DNA of 43,983 bases from a virus. Positions 28,601 through 36,963 of this stretch are shown in pieces. Made by a program: the position numbers and the translations under genes. The stretch spans positions 1-43,983 of IMG/VR virus record IMGVR_UViG_3300020395_000026; one strand, 5' to 3'. Position 1 is the first letter of the stretch. Every line of letters starts with the position of its first letter. The notes under the pieces are model-generated. The model did no database searches and was not told the DNA's origin. It worked only from the letters and a program-made list of their open reading frames with translations.

Positions 28601-31600
28601 TGATTATTATAAAACTCAAAGTGCAGATAGCGGTGATTTATTTACTGCAAATTCATATACTAAGGATAGGTATACTACAGATGTTCCTCATATTGCAAGA
28701 GATAGAGGAACAGATATACTCGACTTTAGACCTAGAGTTAATGAATTTGATCCTGCCGTTCCTAAATCTCCATTTGATTTTAATGCCAGAACTTTTGAGA
28801 ATATGACAAAATATGTTGTTGCTCCTAATGAAAGTTCTATTGTAGGATATACCTATTATCTACCAAGAGTTGATAAATTGGTTATTAATAAAAATAATCA
28901 AGTTAAATTAGTAAAAGGTGTTTCTGCAGACAATCCAACTCCACCTACAGAAGTTGGTGATTCTATGGAAGTTGCTCAAATTACATATCCACCATTTTTA
29001 TACGATCCAATAAAAGGTCCTAAGATTAGGTTATTTGATAATAGAAGATATACCATGAGAGATATTGGTAATCTAGAGAAACGAATAGATAATCTTGAGG
29101 TTATGACTTCTCTTACTGCTTTAGAGAATGATACCAAATCTTTACAAGTTACTGATGCAGATGGTTTAGATAGGTTTAAAACTGGATTTGTAGTAAATGA
29201 CTTTAAGGATAGGAATTTTATAAACTTCAATAGAACTCAAGGTTCTAGATGTGATGTTGATGTTGTTAATAAAGAATTAATTAGTGCAGTTGATTTTTGG
29301 TCACTAAGAGCTGAATTAGCATTAGATCCTTCAATTGATGAGACTACTGTAGACACATCTTTAAATACTAAATTATTAGATGCAAATTGCCAGAAGACAG
29401 GTGATTTAATTACTTTAAAATATGATGAAGTTGCTAGTGAAATAAAAAATACACAAGCAACACAAGTTGAAAATATTAACCCATTTAATGTTATTGTTTT
29501 TGCAGGTCAAGTTAATTTAGATCCACCATCAGACAACTGGACTAGAACCATTTATATTGATGATTTTAGAACTGAATCTACTGGAGCAACTTGGTCAGAA
29601 GAAGCAAATATTGTTTCTGATACAACAACAGTTGATACTGACGTTAATGTAACTGAAACTGAGGTAGAAACCGATCAGGATATCTTTGAGGGTAATCATA
29701 GAGATATTACTACTACAAGGACAACTACAACAACACGTAATGTTGAAACATCATTTACAAACACCATTGATCCTTTAAGAGAATTTGATTATGTTGAAAG
29801 TGTTAAAATTAGTGGAGCAACAGATCCATTTATGCGTTCTAGAAATGTTGGATTTGATGCAAATGGTTTAAAACCATTCACAAAACATTATAGTTACTTA
29901 GATAGTGGAATACCAGATATTTTCCCTAAAGTAACTGAGATTGAGATGACATCTGGAACATTTACTGTAGGAGAAACTGCAAGTATTCTTAGGAATGGTA
30001 TTGAAATTGCTAGAGTTAGAGTTAAAGCACCAAATCATAAGTATGGTGTAGATCCAATTATTTCAACCACAGTTGCTACAACTACATCTACCGCTAATGT
30101 TGCTGGTGGAAGTATTGAAACATTTAGTGTAGATATTTTTGATAGAACAAGACCTGCACCATCTAATCTATACTCATCAACTTCAAAAATCTTTAATATT
30201 GATGTTGTTGCTTTAGCAAATGATGAAAGATATTTTGGATATATTAACAGAGGTTGTTCAATTGTTGGAGAATCAAGTGGTGCAACTGCAACTGTAACAA
30301 ATGCAAATTTATATTCTGATAATTGGGGTGATGTTATAGGAACATTCTTCTTTAGAAACGCTAATGCAGTTCCAGCACCTCCAACTCTATTCAGATCAGG
30401 AACAAAAACATTTAAAGTAACAGCAGCACCAGTAGGAACAGTAACTTTACCTGGAAGCACTGCAATGGCAAGTGATGCTACTGGAACCTACCATGCTACA
30501 GGAACGATCCTAACACAACAAACAAAGACTGTTGGTGTTAGAAATCCACCCGAACCACCACAAAGACCTAATGAAACAACAACAAGTATTAGTATAAATG
30601 AAGAATCTGAAACTGAAAGAATAGAGGCTCCATATAGAGATCCTTTAGCACAATCATTCAGAGTTGATGAAACTGGTATGTTCTTAACATCAATTGATGT
30701 TTATTTTGGAAGTAAAGATCCTAATGCTAAAGTATATGTTGAAATTAGAGACGTTGAATTGGGAACACCAACTAATTTCTTAGTTCAAGATTATGCACAA
30801 GTTTCATTAAATCCAAATGATATTCAAATATCTGATGATGCATCTATAGCAACTAATATTAGATTCCCATCACCAATTTATTTGGAAGGTGGTAAAGAGT
30901 ATGCTGTCGTATTCTTAGCACCAGCTTCCGACTTGTATGAAATGTGGTGTTCCACAATGGGTCAGAAAACTGTTAAAACTGCAAACCTACCAGATGTTGA
31001 AAGTGTTGTTCATACTAAGCAATATATTGGTGGTAGTTTATTTAAATCACAGAACGGAACTATTTGGACACCAAGTCAATATCAAGACTTAACATTCCAA
31101 TTATATAAAGCAGCATTTGTTCCTAGTGGAACAGTTACTTTCTATAACAGTCCAATTGAAGCTGGTGGGTCAAATGTTCAGATTTTACCAGATAATCCAG
31201 TTAAAACTTTACCTAGAAAACTTAAGGTGAATGTTAGCGGTCTTCTTGCTTCCGAAGCACCAGTTAGACGTAAGTTAAGCACTGGAGCTGAAGCTGATGA
31301 AGAAGATGGAAGTGTAACAGGTATAGTAGAGAGAATAGCTGCTCCTATTGATACTGCAGTTCAACCAGAAATTATTTCTGCTGGTGCTGCATATGAATTT
31401 GCTGGTCAAGTTGCTACAGGCAATGATTGGTATAAAAATGGTGTACCTATAAAATCATTAACTAGTGATGGTAGTGGAGCAACTGCAACTGTTACTATTG
31501 ACGGAACCACTGGGGCAGTTAAGTTAATTGAAAATATAACTGCAGGTAGTAGATTTAGTGTTGGTGATGTTGTTACTGTTGATAACAGTAGTGCTTTGGT

Positions 31601-33137
31601 TACTAGAGGTGCTGGTGCTAAATTTGCAATTAAACAAATTGCATCTACTTTAGATACAGTATATCTAACGGATGTTCAGGGTGAAGTTTTCAAGAATGGA
31701 GAACCTATTATTCATTATGGTGTGAATAATGATACAAGAACATCTTCAACTGGTGGATCAGTAAATAGTGATTCTGAAGTTGTTAGTGATCTTTATGCTG
31801 GAAATGTTATTGAAGTTTCTCAATATAATCATGGGCATCATGGTGGAAATAACATAGTTAGATTGAAAGGGATTGAACCAGATAGTACTATAATTCAGAC
31901 TACTAGTGCATTAAACATTGGAGAGACTAATGTTTCTGTAGGTAATACCACACCATTTACTAATTTTGCTGGTATTACAACAGATAGAGGTGAGGCATTA
32001 ATTGAAAGTGAAGTTATTTCATATGTTGTTGGTATGAATAAACTTACAGTTAGTGGTAGAGGATTGGAAGGATCTCCTGTATCAAATCACCCACCTAGTG
32101 TAAATATTCAACCATATCAAGTAAATGGATTCCCATTAGTTGGTATTAATAGTACATTAAATATTCCATCAAATACAACTTTAAAGAATGCATCAAATAT
32201 TGATAATTATTATCTAGAAATAGATAGAGGAACTGGTGGTAGAGGAAATAATGTTGCAGATAATCCAGCATTATTATGTTTCACCACTGAAAAGGCAGTA
32301 GGTGGTAATCATGTTGGAATATCACAAAATCATCAATTCAGTACTTTATCTCCTCAACTTAATGTAATTACTCCAGGTAAAGGAACACTTGCAACTTCTT
32401 CAATTAGAACTGTTAGTGGAACAAGTGCTGGTGGAAACGAGGTATCCTTTATTGATCAAGGTTTTGAACCAACTACATTAAATGAAACTACATTCTTCCC
32501 AACACCAAGATTGGCTGCTTCCAGAGTTAATGAATCTGAAAGATTGCAAACGTTACCTAAAAATAGATCTATAGCATTGAAAGTTGATATGTCATCTTCA
32601 GACAAGAATCTATCTCCAGTTTTGGATACAAAGTATGCATCATTTGTTCTTGGTAGAAATAAGATTAATAATCCTATAGAGGATTATGTAACAGATACTA
32701 GAACAAATACATTGGAGGATGATCCACATGGTTCAATATTTGTATCTAAGAGAGTTAATTTGAAGCAACCTGCTTCATCACTTAAAGTATTTGTTGCTGC
32801 CAATGCTCAACCAGAAGCAGACTTTAGAGTTTTCTATCGATTATTCACTGCAGATTCTAGTGAAGTTTCTCAAACATACAGAGCATTCCCTGGATATGAC
32901 AATTTAATAGATACTGATGGTGATGGTTTTGGTGATGATATTATTGATTTAGGGTTAAATAATGGTAAAGCAGATGCTTATGTGAAACCAAATGGATTTA
33001 ATGATTTCTCAGAATATCAATTCACTATAAATGATCTGGAATCATTTGATGGATTTGCAATTAAGATTGTAATGTCATCAACAAATGAATGCGTTCCAGT
33101 TAGATTAAAAGACTTTAGAGCAATTGCGTTAGCGTAA
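25629..33137 (+). CDS. 2502-residue baseplate/tail structural protein (DUF4815-like)
   Basis: The N-terminus (NISPYYDDFDKADNYYKVLF, PGYPVQARELNNLQSILQNQ) matches, as I recall it, the DUF4815 domain of phage baseplate or tail proteins. A helical segment near residue 1140 (RDIGNLEKRIDNLEVMTSL) may be a coiled coil. Residues about 1325-1385 are a Thr-rich linker (TTTRTTTTTRN). From about 1670, DPLAQSFRVDETGMFLTSID starts a beta-sandwich-like domain. Near the end, Asp2428-TDGDGFGDD is an EF-hand-like calcium loop, and the protein closes with RLKDFRAIALA. Its place after gp8 is where T4 has genes 9-12, so it may replace one or several of these (gp9/gp10-like connector or fibre base). The exact equivalent is uncertain. 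Confidence 0.8.
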   Translation: MPQKTNLNISPYYDDFDKADNYYKVLFKPGYPVQARELNNLQSILQNQVESFGSHIFKEGSMVIPGGVTYDSTYFSVKVNPDHLGVDVSIYLDALINNNNGKGTKVIGQNSQIVGTIKNYILPPTEGVEDITLFVKYNESGTNSISEMFPHEEILTLKENVTYGNTTLNAGETILTVLSEDPCRIGSAVGVDAGIYFIRGTFVSVPKSVIVLEPYSNRPSYRVGLEISETVITSNDDSDLNDNAKGFTNYAAPGADRFRITVRLAKKALLDFEDTNFVELVRVRDGEIKKLQDKTEYSVIADWLATRTYDESGNYAIKPFRVNVQNSLNDEIRSNGLYTEGQKTDDGNDPSDDLMCVKLSSGRAYVRGYGIDVWNKVIDIDKPRDTKTNKNASVAFRMGSLLRVNNAEGTPWMNIGGTTANTIGLYNRRKGTGNVDPSGAGPSGSNAIKIGQARVYSYGVSSDAYSGDSTEWDLHLYDIQTYTILQISNPGAAINITVPLSTRVRGLSSGAIGYVAEHTGNPNEISISQTTGSFMQGEQLIFNEQESKSKSSIIKVLSYTIDDIKSVYQNSDSLNSDLVSDFSADSVLYDRVLPNFSKFDPLTVTGASNGNSASAVSPRRRFAGKVGIKTDSIVGYSTDVGSQTYNRVAIIQPDGETLQLQPVEDVAGVNSGRIIAGVTTSNVFRIKSPKILNLNNSGLYTKLSKPNVSNVDLSNSTLVINRQVTGKTPGSGSLTISTADALDVAAGITSAFFEPFDNERYSIHYNDGTTESLTSDQVTITDNGSNITFSGLSQNVACTVNVTLKKVGIISKSKDFIRSSQLNITNTVGVSTNSGMSESSYYGLRVEDKEISLNVPDVVRIHGIFESKDTSTPTLDRLTFVSGLALDTNTIVGEKIVGKSSRAIGQVVNRVSATEIEFVYLNANTFSKGETINFKESNIETNLQGITSGNYVNRTANYTLDKGHKKQYSDYSRIVRKRASGIPSNQLLIIFDYYKTQSADSGDLFTANSYTKDRYTTDVPHIARDRGTDILDFRPRVNEFDPAVPKSPFDFNARTFENMTKYVVAPNESSIVGYTYYLPRVDKLVINKNNQVKLVKGVSADNPTPPTEVGDSMEVAQITYPPFLYDPIKGPKIRLFDNRRYTMRDIGNLEKRIDNLEVMTSLTALENDTKSLQVTDADGLDRFKTGFVVNDFKDRNFINFNRTQGSRCDVDVVNKELISAVDFWSLRAELALDPSIDETTVDTSLNTKLLDANCQKTGDLITLKYDEVASEIKNTQATQVENINPFNVIVFAGQVNLDPPSDNWTRTIYIDDFRTESTGATWSEEANIVSDTTTVDTDVNVTETEVETDQDIFEGNHRDITTTRTTTTTRNVETSFTNTIDPLREFDYVESVKISGATDPFMRSRNVGFDANGLKPFTKHYSYLDSGIPDIFPKVTEIEMTSGTFTVGETASILRNGIEIARVRVKAPNHKYGVDPIISTTVATTTSTANVAGGSIETFSVDIFDRTRPAPSNLYSSTSKIFNIDVVALANDERYFGYINRGCSIVGESSGATATVTNANLYSDNWGDVIGTFFFRNANAVPAPPTLFRSGTKTFKVTAAPVGTVTLPGSTAMASDATGTYHATGTILTQQTKTVGVRNPPEPPQRPNETTTSISINEESETERIEAPYRDPLAQSFRVDETGMFLTSIDVYFGSKDPNAKVYVEIRDVELGTPTNFLVQDYAQVSLNPNDIQISDDASIATNIRFPSPIYLEGGKEYAVVFLAPASDLYEMWCSTMGQKTVKTANLPDVESVVHTKQYIGGSLFKSQNGTIWTPSQYQDLTFQLYKAAFVPSGTVTFYNSPIEAGGSNVQILPDNPVKTLPRKLKVNVSGLLASEAPVRRKLSTGAEADEEDGSVTGIVERIAAPIDTAVQPEIISAGAAYEFAGQVATGNDWYKNGVPIKSLTSDGSGATATVTIDGTTGAVKLIENITAGSRFSVGDVVTVDNSSALVTRGAGAKFAIKQIASTLDTVYLTDVQGEVFKNGEPIIHYGVNNDTRTSSTGGSVNSDSEVVSDLYAGNVIEVSQYNHGHHGGNNIVRLKGIEPDSTIIQTTSALNIGETNVSVGNTTPFTNFAGITTDRGEALIESEVISYVVGMNKLTVSGRGLEGSPVSNHPPSVNIQPYQVNGFPLVGINSTLNIPSNTTLKNASNIDNYYLEIDRGTGGRGNNVADNPALLCFTTEKAVGGNHVGISQNHQFSTLSPQLNVITPGKGTLATSSIRTVSGTSAGGNEVSFIDQGFEPTTLNETTFFPTPRLAASRVNESERLQTLPKNRSIALKVDMSSSDKNLSPVLDTKYASFVLGRNKINNPIEDYVTDTRTNTLEDDPHGSIFVSKRVNLKQPASSLKVFVAANAQPEADFRVFYRLFTADSSEVSQTYRAFPGYDNLIDTDGDGFGDDIIDLGLNNGKADAYVKPNGFNDFSEYQFTINDLESFDGFAIKIVMSSTNECVPVRLKDFRAIALA

Positions 33138-33646
33138 TGAGAACTTTTCAACAATTTGTATCACTATGTGAAGGTGGTTTAGCAAGGCAACTGAGCAATG
33201 CTAAAGATAAAGATACTGGTCATATATCTGCAGATCGTGGATCTGATGAAGGTGAGAACCGTAAGAAGAGAAAAGGTCTTGAAAAGGATCTAAAGAAAAA
33301 AGGTATTGGTTACAAGAAAACAACTGGTAAGTATAAGTATGATGATGGATCTGATGCTAGTGAAGTTTCATACTCTACTACTAAACCAGAAGGTATGTCA
33401 AAACGTAAGTTTGGTAAAACTATGAGAAAACTTGGTCGCAAACACGATCAGGAATCTGTTATTACTAAGAAACCAGGTAAAAAAGCAACATTACATTATA
33501 CTGATAAGAGTGGTAAGAAATCTGAAGGATTAGGAAAAGAGAAAGCAGGTAAGCATCCAGATGGTTATGGAGAAACTGGTGAAAAACGCCAGAGGGGATC
33601 TAAATTAAAGGATAAAAAGAAAGATAGGAGTATGCATTACGCATGA
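33137..33646 (+). CDS. Basic 169-residue protein with capsid-targeting-like leader
   Basis: The N-terminus MRTFQQFVSLCEGG closely resembles the T4 capsid-targeting sequence (MKTYQEFIAEA, from memory). Leu10-Cys-Glu12-Gly fits the (L/I)-x-E cleavage rule of the prohead protease gp21. The rest is very rich in Lys, Gly and Ser (KKRKGLEKDLKKKGIGYKK), as expected for a DNA-binding internal head protein like T4 IPI-III. I infer that it is packaged in the head and possibly injected with DNA. It overlaps the previous stop by one base and the next start by four. Confidence 0.65.
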   Translation: MRTFQQFVSLCEGGLARQLSNAKDKDTGHISADRGSDEGENRKKRKGLEKDLKKKGIGYKKTTGKYKYDDGSDASEVSYSTTKPEGMSKRKFGKTMRKLGRKHDQESVITKKPGKKATLHYTDKSGKKSEGLGKEKAGKHPDGYGETGEKRQRGSKLKDKKKDRSMHYA

Positions 33647-33843
33647 AAACATTTAAGCAATTTTTAGAAGATTACTCTGTTGGTGGTGGTTTAACACCTA
33701 AACAGATGTTAGGTCCTGGTACTCAGTGGTTTAGAACTCCTGCTGAAAAAATGAAAGAAAATCAAAGATTTATAAGAGTTGCTCCAGGATTTATTCCAAA
33801 TTGGCTACAGGCAAAACGTACTAAACCAGTTAAAAAAGCATGA
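33643..33843 (+). CDS. 66-residue protein with capsid-targeting-like N-terminus
   Basis: It starts MKTFKQFLEDYSVGGGL, again like the T4 capsid-targeting sequence MKTYQEFIAE, but without an exact gp21 cleavage motif. The remainder contains TPKQMLGPGTQWFRTP and a basic C-terminus (QAKRTKPVKKA). It overlaps both neighbours by ATGA junctions, so it is co-translated with the basic 169-residue protein before it. I infer a second small internal or head-associated protein; the family is unknown. Confidence 0.6.
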   Translation: MKTFKQFLEDYSVGGGLTPKQMLGPGTQWFRTPAEKMKENQRFIRVAPGFIPNWLQAKRTKPVKKA

Positions 33844-34040
33844 TACCAGTTGAAGGACATAAAAACCTGTTTCGTGATCCAGAAACAGGTGCGATTTTAG
33901 ATAATGATACTAATGCATATTCTCAACATATTTCTAAAAGAAATAGAAAACTTGATGAGAAAGCAGAACTGGATGAAATGAAAAAAGATATAGATGAAAT
34001 TAAATCTTTATTACAACAGTTAGTTAATCATAAAATATAA
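33840..34040 (+). CDS. 66-residue T4-type small protein with C-terminal coiled coil
   Basis: It begins MIPVEGHKNLFRDPETGAIL and DNDTNAYSQHI, a pattern I recognise from conserved small proteins of T4-type phages with no proven role. Residues 40-62 (DEMKKDIDEIKSLLQQLVNH) have a heptad pattern and probably form a short coiled coil. The start overlaps the previous stop by four bases. The late promoter for the next gene overlaps its stop codon. Confidence 0.8.
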   Translation: MIPVEGHKNLFRDPETGAILDNDTNAYSQHISKRNRKLDEKAELDEMKKDIDEIKSLLQQLVNHKI

Positions 34041-34043
34041 ATA
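34036..34043 (+). promoter_or_regulatory. T4-type late promoter TATAAATA
   Basis: The octamer includes the TAA stop of the preceding gene and lies 29 bases before ATG 34073. Spacing matches the boxes at 7047 and 23979. Confidence 0.8.
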
Positions 34044-34072
34044 ATAGATAGATTCTTGAATTGCTTACATAA

Positions 34073-34300
34073 ATGGCAGAGATTAAGGTCAGGGTAGGGC
34101 AACAAAATGCCGTAAAAGTTATTTCTTCACTTGCTGGAGCCCAAGGACTGTCCTTAGCTGAACTCAGCGATGTTAATGCCACGAACTTACTTAATGGAAT
34201 GGTATTAGTCTATAACGGTGCAACTCAGAAATGGGACGCTACATTATCTTTGACACCTGGAACAGAACAGAATTTAGACATCAACGGGGGAAATTTCTAA
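34073..34300 (+). CDS. 75-residue fibre-associated structural protein
   Basis: It begins MAEIKVRVGQQNAVKVISSL, an opening I know from cyanophage structural genes. It then has LAELSDVNATNLLNGMVLVY and NGATQKWDA, the D-V-N-x-x-x-L-x-x-G-x-x-L-V-Y-N...W pattern common in phage tail-fibre bases. Its last residues (LDINGGNF) resemble the last residues of the next protein (LDGGTF). The stop codon is immediately followed by that protein's ATG. I infer a virion component that works with the fibre-like protein. Confidence 0.75.
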   Translation: MAEIKVRVGQQNAVKVISSLAGAQGLSLAELSDVNATNLLNGMVLVYNGATQKWDATLSLTPGTEQNLDINGGNF

Positions 34301-35875
34301 ATGGCTAGCATTATTAGGATCAAACGATCCTCTGGTACTAACAAACCTGCCAGCCTAAATTGGGGTGAAATGGGTTATGTAACTGGTATCGGCAGTTACG
34401 GTGGAACCAATCAATATAAAGATAGAATATTCCTCGGAGATGATGGAAGTAATGTTTTCCCAGTAGGTGGACATTATTATACTTCAATGATGGAACATCA
34501 ACCAGGAACAGTTGCTGGTGTTCAGAATTCAAGAAATACTGATGGCGGTATAGTTGCTGTCATGGACAACACTAGAAGAGTTGACCAATGGAATGTAGAT
34601 AATCTTAGAATGGATGGTAATGTTATATCATCTACAGATACTGACGGTGATATTCAATTTGACCCTGATGGAACTGGAGAAATTAATATAGTTGATGACA
34701 CTTTCTTATCTTTTGGTAATGATAAGGATGTTAAGTTTGAATATGATGAAGATGGAACTGATAGATTATTAATATCAGGTAAGCAAGTTATGTTCAACAC
34801 TACGTTGAATGTATCTACCGATTCAGTTTTCGGTAAAGTTAGAATTGAAAATAATGTAATTTCTTCTGTTAGTGGAAGTGGTGATAAATTGTTTATTGAT
34901 CCATTCCCCGATGGATTAAGTAATCAAGGTGATGTTATCGTTAAAGGTAACTTACAAGTTGATGGTACTACAACTTCAGTCAACTCAACTAACGTAACAG
35001 TTAACGACCCAATATTTACTATTGGTGATGTAACTAGCGAAAGAACTGTTATGCAATCAGTTGCTACTGGTATTAGCACTATTGTTCTTGATTCTATTGT
35101 TGGTATCAATACTGGTGATATTGTTACTGGAAGCACAGCACTTCCAAATAGTGGTTTAACAACAGTTACAACATATGATGTTGGTGCAAAGATGATTACC
35201 ATCGAAGGCACTACTGTTGCTGGTATTACTACTACATCAGGTTTAACAGTAACACACGCTTTTGATACTAATACTGATCGTGGTATTGCGTTTAATTATA
35301 ATACTGGTATTGGAACTGCAAATGCTAAAACAGGTTTCTTTGGATATGTTGATCAAGATTCAAATGGTGCAAGTAGTGCTCCAGCAAACTCTTGGACATA
35401 TGTTCCAGATGCTACAGTAACAGGTAGTCTTGTAAATGGTACAAGAGGTTTCTTAGATATTAAAGGTATCTATTATCAAACTGCTGATTACAATACACAT
35501 GGTGCGGTATACTTTGACGAGAATGGATTACAAACCTCAACTAATAATCCAGCTGCTCCAATAATTACATCCAAGCAGATATTAACTGCTGTAACTAAAA
35601 ATACTCTTTCATTACCTAGTAATGTAACATTATCAGTTGGTGATATTGTAAGACAAGATACTAGTGGTGCTTATGGTGTTGTTGAATCACCAGTTTCTAA
35701 CGGAAATTCAATTGATGTAGTTGGTGTTGAGGGGATATTTACTAATACTTACAATATTAGAAAGGAAGGTGATAATGGTGCTATTGATAATCTAGCAGTA
35801 ATACCTTCTACGGTTTCTGTGATATATACTAATAAGCCTCATTGGTCTTCAACCCTTGATGGAGGCACATTCTAA
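34301..35875 (+). CDS. Fibre-like virion protein, 524 residues
   Basis: The N-terminus MASIIRIKRSSGTNKPASLN and WGEMGYV is typical of cyanophage fibre or collar-region structural proteins. GDKDVKF-like and NLQVDGTTTSVNSTNVTVND strands follow the pattern of phage beta-helical fibres. Repeated short GIGT/GINTG turns and many Thr/Ser/Val strands suggest a long beta-structured shaft. It lies where T4 carries gene 12 and wac, just before gp13, so a short-fibre or whisker role is possible. It was not matched to either by sequence. It ends TLDGGTF, like its upstream partner. Confidence 0.7.
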   Translation: MASIIRIKRSSGTNKPASLNWGEMGYVTGIGSYGGTNQYKDRIFLGDDGSNVFPVGGHYYTSMMEHQPGTVAGVQNSRNTDGGIVAVMDNTRRVDQWNVDNLRMDGNVISSTDTDGDIQFDPDGTGEINIVDDTFLSFGNDKDVKFEYDEDGTDRLLISGKQVMFNTTLNVSTDSVFGKVRIENNVISSVSGSGDKLFIDPFPDGLSNQGDVIVKGNLQVDGTTTSVNSTNVTVNDPIFTIGDVTSERTVMQSVATGISTIVLDSIVGINTGDIVTGSTALPNSGLTTVTTYDVGAKMITIEGTTVAGITTTSGLTVTHAFDTNTDRGIAFNYNTGIGTANAKTGFFGYVDQDSNGASSAPANSWTYVPDATVTGSLVNGTRGFLDIKGIYYQTADYNTHGAVYFDENGLQTSTNNPAAPIITSKQILTAVTKNTLSLPSNVTLSVGDIVRQDTSGAYGVVESPVSNGNSIDVVGVEGIFTNTYNIRKEGDNGAIDNLAVIPSTVSVIYTNKPHWSSTLDGGTF

Positions 35876-35892
35876 ATTTAGTTGAAAAAATT

Positions 35893-36108
35893 ATGCAACA
35901 ACAAAATAGTGAAGTTGACGTGAATGTTCTTGTAAGTTTATATAATCAAAAACTTGCACAATCATCAAATCAAGTAATCTTACTTGAAGCAAAATTGCAA
36001 ACTTTGAAACAAGACTTTGAAGAAGAAGAAAGAAATCTTCAACAAGAAATTATTAATTTACAAGAAGAAGTTGCAAAACTGAAAAAGACCAAGAAAACTG
36101 ATAGTTAA
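35893..36108 (+). CDS. 71-residue coiled-coil protein
   Basis: From residue 12 on the protein has a continuous heptad pattern (LVSLYNQKLAQSSNQVILLE, LQQEIINLQEEVAKLKK) and no Pro or Gly. It should form a parallel or trimeric coiled coil. Similar small coiled-coil genes occur in cyanophage structural regions, without known roles. A chaperone for the upstream fibre or a bridge to the neck is possible, but this is inference from position only. Confidence 0.75.
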   Translation: MQQQNSEVDVNVLVSLYNQKLAQSSNQVILLEAKLQTLKQDFEEEERNLQQEIINLQEEVAKLKKTKKTDS

Positions 36109-36111
36109 GAG

Positions 36112-36957
36112 ATGGCAAAACCAGCAAGTAGAACACAATTAATAGATTACTGTTTAAGGAAGCTGGGTGCTCCTGTATTGGAGATTAACCTTGACGATGA
36201 TCAAATAGATGATTTAGTCGATGATGCCATTCAACTTTTTAATGAAAGACACTTTGATGGTGTTGAAAGAATGTATCTTAAGTATGAACTTACTCAAGAG
36301 GATATTGATAGAGGACAGGCAAAAAATACTGAAGGAGTTGGTATTGTAACTACAACTGCTACTTCTACAAATATATCGGGTTATGGAACCACTACAAGTA
36401 ACTGGTATGAGACTTCTAATTTTTTACAAGTTCCAGATTCTGTAGTTGGTGTAGAAAAGATATTTAAGTTTGATAGTAGCACCATATCAGGTGGGATGTT
36501 TAGTATTAAATATCAATTATTTTTAAATGATTTGTATAGGTTCAATTCTATAGAATTATTACAATATTCAATGACAAAATCATATCTTGAGGATATCGAT
36601 TTTTTACTAACAACAGATAAACAAATAAGATTTAATAAGAGACAAGATAGGTTATATTTGGATATTGATTGGGGTTCTGAAACTGCTGGTAATTATCTTG
36701 TTCTTGATTGTTATAGAGCATTAGATCCTACATCATTTACTCAAGTTTATAATGATGTATTCTTAAAACAGTATCTCACTGCTCTCATGAAGAGACAATG
36801 GGGACAGAATTTGATTAAATTCCGTGGAGTTAAGTTACCTGGTGGTATAGAACTTAATGGTAGAGAAATTTTTGATGATGCTGAAAAAGAAATAGAAGCT
36901 CTTAGATCAAGAATGTCTTCAGAATATGAATTACCACCATATGATTGTATTGGGTGA
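36112..36957 (+). CDS. gp13: Neck protein gp13 (head completion)
   Basis: Residues 8-50 (RTQLIDYCLRKLGAPVLEIN, DQIDDLVDDAIQLFNERHFD, GVERMY) match the conserved opening of T4 gp13. The C-terminal part also fits (LYLDIDWG, YNDVFLKQYLTALMKRQWGQ, NLIKFRGVKLPGGIELNGRE). The 281 residues are close to T4's 309. gp13 and gp14 close the filled head and form the attachment site for the tail. gp14 starts six bases after the stop. Confidence 0.93.
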   Translation: MAKPASRTQLIDYCLRKLGAPVLEINLDDDQIDDLVDDAIQLFNERHFDGVERMYLKYELTQEDIDRGQAKNTEGVGIVTTTATSTNISGYGTTTSNWYETSNFLQVPDSVVGVEKIFKFDSSTISGGMFSIKYQLFLNDLYRFNSIELLQYSMTKSYLEDIDFLLTTDKQIRFNKRQDRLYLDIDWGSETAGNYLVLDCYRALDPTSFTQVYNDVFLKQYLTALMKRQWGQNLIKFRGVKLPGGIELNGREIFDDAEKEIEALRSRMSSEYELPPYDCIG

Positions 36958-36963
36958 TAAGAT

